Assembly: GCA_964343305.1 (NCBI GenBank)
Contig: CAYFJO010000006.1
Span: 6,405 to 70,404, forward strand
Reading direction: 5' to 3'
From: CAYFJO01 sp964343305
Lineage (GTDB): Bacteria > Planctomycetota > Planctomycetia > Pirellulales > Pirellulaceae
Length of the DNA stretch: 64,000 bases
Below the pieces are notes generated by a model, which was given only the letters and a program-made list of their open reading frames with translations, ran no database searches and was not told the origin of the DNA. Of this stretch, positions 1 to 7,963 are shown one piece after another (position 1 is the first letter of the stretch; each line of letters opens with the position of its first letter). The translations under genes were made by a program, and so were the position numbers.

Positions 1-1151
1 TCGACACGTATCCCGAACTGCTCGGCCAAGCAGGGTATTTCGCAAGCACGCGTGCGAAAGCCTGGGGGCCAGGACGCACGGAGACGAGAGGTCGGCAGCT
101 AACAGGCACGTCGCGCGGAGTTGACCCACTTCGCAACTTGTTAAAAAACCGTCCCAAAGGAAAACCGTTTTGCCACTGGCTGGGCACCTCGGACCCGCAC
201 CGCGGCTATGTGAAAGACTCCGGAGCCAAAAGCGGCATGGACTTGTCCAAAATTAAACTCTTCCGGCACTTCCCGGATTCGCCCGAAGTGCGCGGCGACG
301 TGGCCGATTACTACTTCGAAGTACAACGGTTTGACAAACTTGTCGGAGACAGCATCGCGGCCCTCGAAGAAGCCGGCGAGCTGGATAATACGATCATCGT
401 GATGTCAGGCGATCATGGCATGCCTTTCCCCCGCTGCAAGAGCAACAATTATGACAGCGGCGCACGCATTCCGCTCGTGATTCGCTGGCCGGCCAAGATC
501 AAGGCGGGCACAGTGGTCAACGATTTCGTGAGCCTGGTCGACATTGCTCCGACTTTCCTTGAGGCCGCGGGCCTGACGATTCCCGACGACATGAGCGGCG
601 GCAGCCTGTTGCCGTTGCTTGCCGGCCAGGACTCGCGCGACCGCAGCTACGTGCTGCATGGCAAGGAACGTCATGTCCCCGGTCAGGAATCTCCCGACAT
701 GGGCGGCTTTCCGACACGTGCCATTCGCACAAGCGATTTTCTTTACCTTCATAACTTTCGTCCGAATCGCTGGCCTGCCGGTACGCCCAACTACGAAAAG
801 GCCGTGATCCCGGGGGCCTGGCTGGCCGACTGTGACAATGGTCCGACGAAAACTTACATGGTTGAGAATCGTGACCGAGACGACCAGCACCGTAAGCTGT
901 ACGATCTCTCCTTTGCCAAGCGCCCCGCCGACGAACTCTACGACCTCAAGAAGGACCCCGGCCAGCTCGTCAACGTTGCCTCGGATCCCGCCTACACGAA
1001 GACCGTCAAGGAATTGAAGGACCGTCTCTTCGCGGAGCTGGAAAACTCGGGAGATCCACGGGTCACCGGCAAAGGTCCAGACTTCGACAGTTTCCCATAC
1101 CTCGGCGGCGCGCCGAAGTTTCCCGGTTACCGCCCTTCGAAGAAACGGTGA
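1..1151 (+). CDS. Sulfatase, 5'-truncated by the window edge
   Basis: This is the C-terminal part of an arylsulfatase-type sulfatase (alkaline phosphatase superfamily), predicted to hydrolyse sulfate esters of polysaccharides outside the cytoplasm. The frame is open from the left edge; an in-frame TTG at 138 is internal, because the codons before it still read as sulfatase sequence (DTYPELLGQAGYF at 3-41). Visible family landmarks are DPHRGY, the metal-site-like segment SGDHGMPFPR and the following YDSGARIPLVIRWP. The formylglycine motif (C/S-x-P-x-R) and the signal peptide lie upstream of the window, so activity cannot be judged. The substrate is unknown. A repeat element follows the stop codon. 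Confidence 0.93.
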   Translation, partial: DTYPELLGQAGYFASTRAKAWGPGRTETRGRQLTGTSRGVDPLRNLLKNRPKGKPFCHWLGTSDPHRGYVKDSGAKSGMDLSKIKLFRHFPDSPEVRGDVADYYFEVQRFDKLVGDSIAALEEAGELDNTIIVMSGDHGMPFPRCKSNNYDSGARIPLVIRWPAKIKAGTVVNDFVSLVDIAPTFLEAAGLTIPDDMSGGSLLPLLAGQDSRDRSYVLHGKERHVPGQESPDMGGFPTRAIRTSDFLYLHNFRPNRWPAGTPNYEKAVIPGAWLADCDNGPTKTYMVENRDRDDQHRKLYDLSFAKRPADELYDLKKDPGQLVNVASDPAYTKTVKELKDRLFAELENSGDPRVTGKGPDFDSFPYLGGAPKFPGYRPSKKR

Positions 1152-1193
1152 AGTACCATGTAGGTTGGGTCTCCGACTGCGATTCGTGGACAA

Positions 1194-1330
1194 CCTAGTG
1201 CTTTGTCAAAGTAGAAAGTTGGGGTGCCAGTGGCTCTGCGAGTGCTTCGCAAGTACCAACACCATCAGGAATTGCACTGGCAGAGCCAGTGGCACACGAT
1301 CCCAGAATTTGAAGTTGACAGAGCACTAGG
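1194..1330. repeat. Dispersed palindromic element, family A, copy 1
   Basis: The element is about 137 bp and is bounded by 16-base inverted ends (CCTAGTGCTTTGTCAA at the left, its complement with one mismatch at 1315-1330). Nested inside is a second inverted pair around GTGCCAGTGGCTCTGC and GCAGAGCCAGTGGCAC. A related copy with the same ends and the same inner arms lies at 11271-11405. It carries no coding sequence and sits between convergent genes, so it looks like a non-autonomous MITE- or REP-like element. Confidence 0.75.
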
Positions 1331-1332
1331 CT

Positions 1333-2244
1333 TCAGTTCAGTAACTTATCCAACAGGAAGTCGCTTGCACCGTTGTACTTTTTCGATTTGGATACGCCTT
1401 GGATCAGCAAGTGGCACTCTTGTCCAACGCTGTCTGCTTTTTCTTTCATCTTGACACCGTACACCGGGTGATGGATTCCGTGGCCAGCGCTCTCCGACGG
1501 TAGTTTCATGTTGTTTCCGTAGCTCATCAGCAGCGGCGGATCGTCCTCGCTGACGTGGTTGTACGCCGAGAATTCCACGTAAAGATCGCGGTACTTCTCG
1601 TAATTCTTCAGCGCCCCCGCAATAGTTCGCTCGCCGACGGCCATGTTGATCATGTTGTGTTTGAGCACGTTTGGACCCAGCCACGGTTCGATCACTTTCG
1701 GATCAATCGAAGTCTGGCCTCCCGCCACGGCGGCCGCCGTGACTCGCGTCGATTCGCGTAGCACGGGATCGTCCGACTTGGGGTCCGCCATGTCGTCGTG
1801 GCACAGAATCCACATCGAAGTACAGGCTCCGGCGCTGCCGCCGGTCAATGCGATGCGATCTGTTTTGATATTCCATTCCTTCGCCTTGGTGCGAATGAAC
1901 TGAATCGCTCGCGCGGCATCGTGTACCGGCGCGGGCAGCGAGGCGACACCAGTCAGCCGATATTCGACGGCTGCATAAGAGATACCCTTGTCTAAATAAG
2001 GGCCAACGTGAGCGGCGGTGCGGTTCTTTGTTCCGCCGATCCAACCGCCACCATGAATGTAGACCAACAACGGACGCGGTCCCTCGCCTTTGGCGACCCA
2101 AATATCCAGTACATTTGCCTTGTGTGAACCGTAGGAAACGTTGGCGTGGGTCGGGGGGCGTTCCTTCGGTTGATCTTCCCCGGCCATTGCGAGCGAAGTG
2201 ACGAAGATCGTCGACAGAGAGCAAAGTGCATGTGAAAATCTCAT
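1333..2244 (-). CDS. Secreted alpha/beta-hydrolase (esterase/lipase family)
   Basis: A 303-residue hydrolase of the hormone-sensitive-lipase/BD-FAE-like group, predicted to cleave carboxylic esters. The ATG at 2244 is preceded by GGAG at good spacing and begins a clear signal peptide (MRFSHALCSLSTIFVTSLAM), so a longer in-frame extension upstream is rejected. The oxyanion-hole motif HGGGWIGG comes near residue 70 and the nucleophile elbow is GGSAGA, where the serine sits; the Asp residues in SEDDPPLLMSYGN and the His in GHGIHHPVYG can complete a triad. Export to the periplasm is likely. It is transcribed away from the tatA pair and converges with the truncated sulfatase. The natural substrate, perhaps an acylated polysaccharide, is not evident. 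Confidence 0.88.
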   Translation of the reverse strand: MRFSHALCSLSTIFVTSLAMAGEDQPKERPPTHANVSYGSHKANVLDIWVAKGEGPRPLLVYIHGGGWIGGTKNRTAAHVGPYLDKGISYAAVEYRLTGVASLPAPVHDAARAIQFIRTKAKEWNIKTDRIALTGGSAGACTSMWILCHDDMADPKSDDPVLRESTRVTAAAVAGGQTSIDPKVIEPWLGPNVLKHNMINMAVGERTIAGALKNYEKYRDLYVEFSAYNHVSEDDPPLLMSYGNNMKLPSESAGHGIHHPVYGVKMKEKADSVGQECHLLIQGVSKSKKYNGASDFLLDKLLN

Positions 2245-2608
2245 GATATCTCCAGTGAATTGGAATTCTGGGCGGGGAGTTGAGGGGCGTCGTGAAGTGT
2301 AGCCTGGATTGTAAACAGTCAATGCTTGAGATGCACGTCGTGAATCATCCAATTCGCGGTCAAAAAAGGGGAGACGAGCCCCATTTGACACACCACGACA
2401 TATGACTAAAATGAATGACTGTTAAGTGACCGTTTCCACATACCCCTTGTGGAATTGTTGTGTGGAACGATCTACGAGTCGGTTCTGGTTAAGCCCCTCA
2501 GATCGCAACGGGTCGTCACCGTTCGACCGGGCACCAACCCGCATTCGCCGCTCGCATTGACGTACCTTTTGTTTTCCCACCTCCCTTTTTTGGTACGAGA
2601 GCGCTGCG
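2245..2608. other. Divergent intergenic region without a gene
   Basis: This stretch separates the esterase and the first tatA gene, which diverge from it, so it must hold both promoters. I see no convincing -35/-10 pair, riboswitch or small ORF with a ribosome binding site. Confidence 0.5.
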
Positions 2609-2836
2609 ATGTCTACCATTTTCGCTTTTGGAATGCCTGGTTTGCCCGAGATCCTGATCGTCGGGGCTGTTATGTTACTGCTGTTTGGCCATCGATTGCC
2701 AGGTATTATGCGATCGCTAGGCCAGGGGATTGTCGAGTTCAAGAAGGGTGTCAACGACATTCACGATGATGTCGAGGATGCCTCGAGCAAAGACAAAAAG
2801 ATCAAGGACGAAGGCTCGGACGAAGACGACGAGTAG
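2609..2836 (+). CDS. tatA: TatA/E-type twin-arginine translocase subunit, copy 1
   Basis: A 75-residue TatA-family protein, a pore-forming component of the twin-arginine export system in the cytoplasmic membrane. It has a single N-terminal transmembrane helix (LPEILIVGAVMLLLFG), the conserved FG hinge, then an amphipathic helix (LPGIMRSLGQGIVEFKKG) and a charged acidic tail rich in Asp and Lys, in family order and length. A second tatA starts 52 bp after its stop, indicating a tandem duplication or a TatA/TatB-like division of labour. No tatC is nearby. Tat substrates exist in the window, for example the Gfo/Idh protein at 47.6-48.9 kb. Confidence 0.92.
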   Translation: MSTIFAFGMPGLPEILIVGAVMLLLFGHRLPGIMRSLGQGIVEFKKGVNDIHDDVEDASSKDKKIKDEGSDEDDE

Positions 2837-2888
2837 CCTTGGAAAACCAGCAACCAGTCTTTTAGTCCTAACAACGTGAGGTCTATCT

Positions 2889-3200
2889 ATGTTCGGACTC
2901 GGAATGAACGAAGTGATCATCATCGGCATCGTTGCCGTTTTGCTGTTTGGCAAACGGCTGCCCGAGGTCGCCAAGTCGTTAGGAAAGAGTTACAAGCAGT
3001 TCCGTCAAGGATTGTCCGACATCCAATCGACGGTCGATATCTCAAGCGACTCTTATAATTCGCCGTCCAGTAATTCGTCGAGTCGGTCGTATGACGACTA
3101 CGATGATTATGACGAGGCGACGGCACCGAAGTTTGAACCACCTCCCAGCGAACCGAAGCCCCAGTCCGAACCGAAGCCCCAGTCTTCGGACGACGAGTGA
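2889..3200 (+). CDS. tatA: TatA/E-type twin-arginine translocase subunit, copy 2
   Basis: A 103-residue paralogue of the gene just upstream. The transmembrane helix (MNEVIIIGIVAVLLFG), the FG hinge and the amphipathic helix (KRLPEVAKSLGKSYKQFRQG) are intact. The C-terminal tail is longer than in copy 1 and of low complexity: a Ser/Asn stretch, an Asp/Tyr stretch and a Pro/Glu-rich end with a repeated EPKPQS unit. GAGG precedes the ATG at normal spacing. It probably shares a transcript with copy 1. Whether either copy acts as TatB cannot be told from sequence, but both carry the FG motif typical of TatA. Confidence 0.92.
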   Translation: MFGLGMNEVIIIGIVAVLLFGKRLPEVAKSLGKSYKQFRQGLSDIQSTVDISSDSYNSPSSNSSSRSYDDYDDYDEATAPKFEPPPSEPKPQSEPKPQSSDDE

Positions 3201-3229
3201 TATTGGAATTCTGCCATCGTTTCGATGCC

Positions 3230-4606
3230 TTAGTCGCCGTCGAATTCAAACGTGGTTGGCGGTGGGTTGCTTTCGGATGTACCTTGTCGCGGCACAAAAC
3301 CATCGCCGGTCGGTGGCGTTTCGATCGCGGAACTTGGCAGACTGGGCGCAAAAGAAGCTGGTGAATTGGCGGCTGATGGTGGCGCAGGTTTCACAGGCAC
3401 TACTCCAACGGGATTCTGGTTTAGCGGAATGGGCTCCAACGTTGTAGGCGGCGCGGACCGAAGGATGGATCGGTCGTCGCGCGACGTACGAGCAGCCGGG
3501 CGCGCCGCTGATTCTTGGGCGGATTTGACAACGATCAGCATCGAGATAATGTCGTGGTTCGATAGCGATCGATTTGCGGCGTTCAGGGCATATTCCGCAA
3601 TCCCCACATTGTAGTCGCGAATGGCTGCCAAGAAGGCGATCCGCTGGTCTCGCATTTTTTCAAACGAGTCGACGACAAATGAAACGGGCACTTGTTGCGC
3701 ATGAAAAGACTCGATCGAAGCCGCCAGAGATTGTCTTGCTGCTTCGACCGCCGAGGCGCGGGCATAGATCAACTCCAGCAGCCGCGGCAGTGTATCGTTC
3801 AGCTTTCGAACGCCGAACGGGACGGCTCGCGATTGAAACAAATCATCGAACTTCGTCTGATACGGTCCAACGAATGGCGGGTCTTCCGGGATCGGCAGCG
3901 ATTCAAGTTGACCAGCCGATAGATACGGGGCAAGATCGTGCTGTGAACCAACGGCCGACAGAGTTGCTTCTTTCAGTCGAGCCGCTGAAGCGGTAACAGC
4001 GGATTGAAGTAATGACTTTTCCAAAACGGTTTCTGGCGGGGATACATTTGACAACAAATCAAACTCAATCGACGCATGGTGGTGGTCGGCCAAAGCAAGC
4101 GACAATCGCCAGTAGGCTCGAATTGCCGCCAGTTGTTGTGAGCGATCCTTCGCGCCGTCAATTGCTTCGATCAGTGCGACTGGTACGCCTCGAATCGGAG
4201 CCTGCTGCGCGAGCATTAATGCTTGTGAGAGCAGAGACTTCGCCAACGCGGGATTCTCGCGGTCGAGAGTTGCCGTGACTTCAACTTCCGCTGACGCAGG
4301 AGCCGCCCCTCTGTCCGATTCGTTACGCCGCAGAATCGATTCCTGGTTCGGTGGCGTCGCATTGATCACGGGTGAATTTGTGGGACTTGTCGGAAAAGTT
4401 CCGGTGGGCGCCGCCGGTGTAACGACTGGCGGTGTTAGATCAACTGTCGGCGACGGTTGTTGTGTCGACGCCGAATTGGTTGGAGGTGTGAGGTCAATCG
4501 TTTTCGCATCGATTGGCCGTGGCGGCAGCAATTGAGGTTCTTGGAACGGATCGAGACCGACTTGAGCGGTCAGAAGATAGGCAACACAAACTGTCGCGGC
4601 GTGCAT
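3230..4606 (-). CDS. Secreted protein with Pro/Thr-rich linkers, unknown function
   Basis: A 458-residue protein of unknown function. It opens with a short hydrophobic export signal (AATVCVAYLLTAQVG), followed by about 90 residues of Pro/Thr/Ser-rich low-complexity sequence, a roughly 220-residue helical core (for example LLSQALMLAQQAPIRGVPV and IRAYWRLSLALADHHHA), then another Pro/Ser-rich tail ending in EFDGD. The helical core with the AYWRLSLA segment faintly recalls the TolC/outer-membrane-efflux family, but no diagnostic motif is present and I do not assign it. It converges on tatA copy 2, with 29 bp between the stops. Confidence 0.75.
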   Translation of the reverse strand: MHAATVCVAYLLTAQVGLDPFQEPQLLPPRPIDAKTIDLTPPTNSASTQQPSPTVDLTPPVVTPAAPTGTFPTSPTNSPVINATPPNQESILRRNESDRGAAPASAEVEVTATLDRENPALAKSLLSQALMLAQQAPIRGVPVALIEAIDGAKDRSQQLAAIRAYWRLSLALADHHHASIEFDLLSNVSPPETVLEKSLLQSAVTASAARLKEATLSAVGSQHDLAPYLSAGQLESLPIPEDPPFVGPYQTKFDDLFQSRAVPFGVRKLNDTLPRLLELIYARASAVEAARQSLAASIESFHAQQVPVSFVVDSFEKMRDQRIAFLAAIRDYNVGIAEYALNAANRSLSNHDIISMLIVVKSAQESAARPAARTSRDDRSILRSAPPTTLEPIPLNQNPVGVVPVKPAPPSAANSPASFAPSLPSSAIETPPTGDGFVPRQGTSESNPPPTTFEFDGD

Positions 4607-4896
4607 CCTTGCACCTCTATTTTGGAGGGATTTCGTAAAGGCGAGGTCCCCGTTGGGGACGATAAGTTGCCATTTTCACCGTGATTCGTCAATCCGAACT
4701 CACCGCATCTATTCGGTGACGTGTAAGTGGCTCGATTCTTGAAATCAACTCAAATTGCCATGAGAGCAAGAGTTATGGCATTTTTCGCGGGTGGCTTGCG
4801 ATGGAAACTCATTGGCGTAGAAAATACGATTGTACAGGCCGCAAAATGTGAACGGATTCAAAACCTCGATTCTTGTTCAACGTTAGGGGATAAAAC

Positions 4897-5196
4897 ATGC
4901 CAACATTTGACACTGGTTCCTGGGTATCGTTTGTGATCATCGGCGTTCTTGCCGCGTTTTTTGTGGGGTATCTGACAAAGGGCAGAGGCTTCGGCTGGTT
5001 GGGAAATCTGGTGCTTGGTGTCACCGGTGCAATCGTTGGACCGGTCGTCTACGCGTTGGTAATGAAATTGACGAACGGCAAATACGACTTTTTGAACCCA
5101 CTTCCGACGATTCCGCTCGCGGACCTTGCCAAAGCTATGATCGGGGCGTTTTTACTTCTGTTGATTGTCAGTTTTGTGCGCAAGAAAAAAACCTGA
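4897..5196 (+). CDS. GlsB/YeaQ/YmgE-family membrane protein
   Basis: A 99-residue integral membrane protein of the transglycosylase-associated/GlsB-YeaQ-YmgE family, often stress-linked and of unknown biochemical role. The glycine-rich family signature is visible: a first helix (FVIIGVLAAFFVGYL), then KGRGFGWLGNLVLGVTGAIV, and a third helix near the C-terminus (AFLLLLIVSFV) followed by a basic KKK tail. AGGGG lies at good spacing before the ATG. It stands alone between unrelated genes, so its context gives no functional clue. Confidence 0.88.
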   Translation: MPTFDTGSWVSFVIIGVLAAFFVGYLTKGRGFGWLGNLVLGVTGAIVGPVVYALVMKLTNGKYDFLNPLPTIPLADLAKAMIGAFLLLLIVSFVRKKKT

Positions 5197-5211
5197 GCGG
5201 TATGCCGTCGA

Positions 5212-5904
5212 TTAGAAACCTGGTACGGTCACCGCTTGTCCGTTGTTGCTCGGTCCGAGTTCCAAAATGAACGGCACCGAGTTTTCCGCCCACTTTTCGG
5301 GACTGGGATACGACGCGGCGCTTGATCCGAAGCAACTCTCCAGCATGTCGGTGTGGATCACACCTGGGTTAAAAGCGACCGATGCCAAACCGCTCGGCAA
5401 ATCGTCGGCCAAGCCCCGGCTCAATCCTTCGATGGCCCACTTCGTTGTGCAATACGGCGTCACGTCGGACGAAGTGGATCGCCCCCAATAGGAACTGAAG
5501 TTGACAATCACGCCGCTGCCGCGCTCAATCATCGCCGGGACAAAATGCCGGATCGTGTTGTAAACACCCTTGATGTTGACGTCGACAACGTTGGAAAACT
5601 CTTCAGGCGAGACTTCCCAAAGCGGCGCGTTTTCGTTGATGGTCGCTGCACTGTTCAGCAAGATGTCCGGCGGTCCCAATTCAGCAAGGATCGATGTGGC
5701 CCATTGCCCCACCTGTTTTTCGTCGGAAACGTCCACGACTTCAAAACTGTTCGGCGGTCCGTGCTGGTCGAGTAATTCGAGGATGGCTGCCGGCGATCGC
5801 GAGCAACCGACCACGGTGTGTCCTGCGTGAATAAACCCAGCGGTCATGGCTCGGCCAAGACCTCGGCTGGCACCCGTGACGACGATCAAACGACTTTTCG
5901 GCAT
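5212..5904 (-). CDS. Short-chain dehydrogenase/reductase (SDR)
   Basis: A 230-residue classical SDR, an NAD(P)-dependent oxidoreductase of unknown substrate, predicted cytoplasmic. The N-terminal Rossmann motif TGASRGLGRA is intact. The NNAG region is NSAAT, the catalytic serine lies in VNFSSYWG and the Tyr/Lys pair is in YCTTK. The ATG at 5904 has an excellent AAGGAGG Shine-Dalgarno, so longer in-frame readings upstream are not used. It diverges from the secreted coiled-coil gene, with about 80 bp between the starts. Confidence 0.9.
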   Translation of the reverse strand: MPKSRLIVVTGASRGLGRAMTAGFIHAGHTVVGCSRSPAAILELLDQHGPPNSFEVVDVSDEKQVGQWATSILAELGPPDILLNSAATINENAPLWEVSPEEFSNVVDVNIKGVYNTIRHFVPAMIERGSGVIVNFSSYWGRSTSSDVTPYCTTKWAIEGLSRGLADDLPSGLASVAFNPGVIHTDMLESCFGSSAASYPSPEKWAENSVPFILELGPSNNGQAVTVPGF

Positions 5905-5985
5905 TGGGCCACCTCCTTTCTCACATTTCCGTTGTTGCACGATGACTGGTGGCTTAAAATAAACTTGAAATAAGGAGAAGCCAAG

Positions 5986-6864
5986 ATGGGACGAGTCGTG
6001 TTGCTGGGGATCGCCTGCGTGTTGATTTCGTCAACCGTGACCGAAGCCGATAACAAGAATAAGAACAAGAACCAACCCAAGAATTCACAGAACAACCGGG
6101 CAATTCAACTTCAGCGTCAACAAGTGCAACGGCAGATTCAAGTCGTCAAATCGCAGGTCGGTGCGGCCAAGAAAGCACTCGATAGCGCCAAAAAGACAAT
6201 TGCGAATGCTACGCCAAAGTTGCGAGCCGCTGAGGGCGAAGTTCAAGCCGCCGCGCGATTCGTTGACGGCGTCAAGTCCGATTCCCGCGCAGCCGCAGAA
6301 AATCTCAGATCGCTGGAAAACCAGATTGAGGAATCATTGGCCAACGATGCATCCTTCGATCGCGTGAAAAAAGCTCTGGAGCAAGCCAAGCAAGGTCTCG
6401 GAGAGGCAAAGACTCGAGTGCTTGAATCTTCAGGTTTACAGCGTAAGTTAAAACCAATTGAAGATGCGGGTGATACCAAGACATTGACTCGATTGCTGGA
6501 CGAAGCGCTTGCCGCCAGTGCCGACTATCAAGCTGCTTTGGACGACGTGCGGCAGGCGAATGTGGAATACACACGAGTTCGCCGCGAGGCGTTGGCCAAG
6601 AACCCTCGCTGGTCGTCCGCTGCCGAAGGTGCGAGCGAGGCCAGAATCGAACTGGCCGGCGCGGAAGCATCGCTGCGAGGGAAATTGATTCGCCGCAACA
6701 ATGAGCGATCGCGTTTGCAAAAGGCGCAGCAAGTCGCGAAGACTGCCGAGACGACAATCAAGAAAGGTGGGTCGGCGCTGAAGCAACTCGAGGCCACGCA
6801 AAAGCGATTGAACTCATCGAACCGTAATCAAAACAATCGTCGAAAGAATGGGAAGAAGAAGTAG
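5986..6864 (+). CDS. Secreted coiled-coil protein, unknown function
   Basis: A 292-residue protein with a signal peptide (MGRVVLLGIACVLISSTVTE), a short Asn/Lys-rich stretch, and then almost continuous heptad-like alpha-helix rich in Ala, Lys, Glu, Gln and Arg. The C-terminus is strongly basic (NNRRKNGKKK). AAGGAG precedes the ATG. The composition predicts an extended periplasmic coiled coil, perhaps a structural or tethering protein, but no domain family is recognised. Asn/Lys-rich segments at both ends suggest flexible, positively charged termini able to bind polyanions; that is inference. Confidence 0.82.
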   Translation: MGRVVLLGIACVLISSTVTEADNKNKNKNQPKNSQNNRAIQLQRQQVQRQIQVVKSQVGAAKKALDSAKKTIANATPKLRAAEGEVQAAARFVDGVKSDSRAAAENLRSLENQIEESLANDASFDRVKKALEQAKQGLGEAKTRVLESSGLQRKLKPIEDAGDTKTLTRLLDEALAASADYQAALDDVRQANVEYTRVRREALAKNPRWSSAAEGASEARIELAGAEASLRGKLIRRNNERSRLQKAQQVAKTAETTIKKGGSALKQLEATQKRLNSSNRNQNNRRKNGKKK

Positions 6865-6955
6865 GGAGATGCACTTCGCGACGATTCAGGTTACGAAGTT
6901 GTCGCTTGCAGCGCCTTTCTTTGCGTTGGACACAGTGTACTCTTAGTGGTGTTTG

Positions 6956-7795
6956 TCAGAGGACGCGACAGTGCTTTAACATTTCTTCCGCCGAGGTAAT
7001 GTAGCTCGTATAGAAGGGGCCGAACTCAGCGTATCGCGCGCTGGCTTCGTCGAATCGCATGGAATAGACGATGTCTTTGAGGAACTCAGGATTCCGCGCC
7101 CACAGCGTCACGCCCCATTCCCAATCTTCGTAACCAACGCCCACCGTGATCAACTGCGAGACTTTGCCGGCAAACGCCATCCCACTGCGTGCGTGTTCAG
7201 ACATCATTCTGTTGCGAGCGGAAAAAGGTGTCAGGAACCAATTTTCGCCGACTTCGCGTTTCTTGTTCATCGGATAGAAACACGTCGCCGGCCACGGGGG
7301 AAACTCCGGTGTCAAACGTTGATTGTTCATCGCCGGCAGCCGCGCATCGTAAGCCTTGATTTTGGCTTGGAACGATGGACTATCCCTCTGTTCGCCTTCG
7401 GCAATCAGCCGCTCAGCGTATTGCTCGATGGACGGGACATACTCCGAGATCTCGGTGACAGAAACGAATGAGTAGGTTTGCTGCAACGCGGGACCCAGTT
7501 GGCTGGACATCAATTGTTGGTTGACCGCGTCGATTCTGAGCGGGCAGGTGTCCATGACCATCAACCCGAAATCCGCTTTGTGACCGCTGACGATGCTGGT
7601 CTGCAAGCGGAGTGGCGCCTCCGGCGAGTCTGGCGCGAGGGCGCCAATCACCGTCCGTGCGCCTTGTTGGATCTGAGTTTCGTTCATCCCCGCCAATGCG
7701 GCTCGATCGAATCGATAGTACAGGTGGCTGCAATGCCAACCCTGTTCGAGTTCGAGCGAAACTGGTGTGTCTTCTTGAGCATGAGGTCGATTCAT
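6956..7795 (-). CDS. hemQ: Coproheme decarboxylase, chlorite-dismutase family
   Basis: A 279-residue HemQ/ChdC enzyme that decarboxylates coproheme III to protoheme in the coproporphyrin-dependent heme pathway. The key residues known from Gram-positive HemQ are visible: the catalytic tyrosine in CFYPMNKKR near residue 174, the adjacent Lys, the Trp in ENWFLTPFSARNRMM, the proximal histidine in SEHARSG near residue 201, and the Gln in KVSQLITVGVGYEDWEWGV. Chlorite dismutases proper lack the YPMNKK tyrosine, which supports the heme-synthesis assignment. No other heme gene is adjacent. The ATG at 7795 is followed by a hydrophilic N-terminus, as expected for a cytoplasmic enzyme. Confidence 0.92.
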   Translation of the reverse strand: MNRPHAQEDTPVSLELEQGWHCSHLYYRFDRAALAGMNETQIQQGARTVIGALAPDSPEAPLRLQTSIVSGHKADFGLMVMDTCPLRIDAVNQQLMSSQLGPALQQTYSFVSVTEISEYVPSIEQYAERLIAEGEQRDSPSFQAKIKAYDARLPAMNNQRLTPEFPPWPATCFYPMNKKREVGENWFLTPFSARNRMMSEHARSGMAFAGKVSQLITVGVGYEDWEWGVTLWARNPEFLKDIVYSMRFDEASARYAEFGPFYTSYITSAEEMLKHCRVL

Positions 7796-7880
7796 TCGTC
7801 GTGATTCTCCTTTGTCGGATGACGATTGTGCTTCTTCGTTCTACTACTTTGCGATTTCTTGTTCTGTTGCCCGCATTTCT

Positions 7881-7928
7881 GTAGGACGGATTTCCAATCC
7901 GTCCGGACGGAATGAAATTCCGTCCTAC
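7881..7928. repeat. Dispersed palindrome, family B, copy 1
   Basis: A 48-bp inverted repeat whose arms begin GTAGGACGG and end CCGTCCTAC. The left arm carries TTTCCAATCC and the right arm AATGAAATTCCG. A near-identical left arm recurs at 58020-58077. It lies between the hemQ start and the 3' end of the ATPase gene. Confidence 0.8.
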
Positions 7929-7963
7929 GGCTGGTTGCGGCTTGCTGTTAAACAAACTGTCGG

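Noticed and set aside
405..1193. Open frame of about 260 codons antisense to the truncated sulfatase
   Set aside because: It is a shadow of the sulfatase frame without start signal or recognisable protein sequence.
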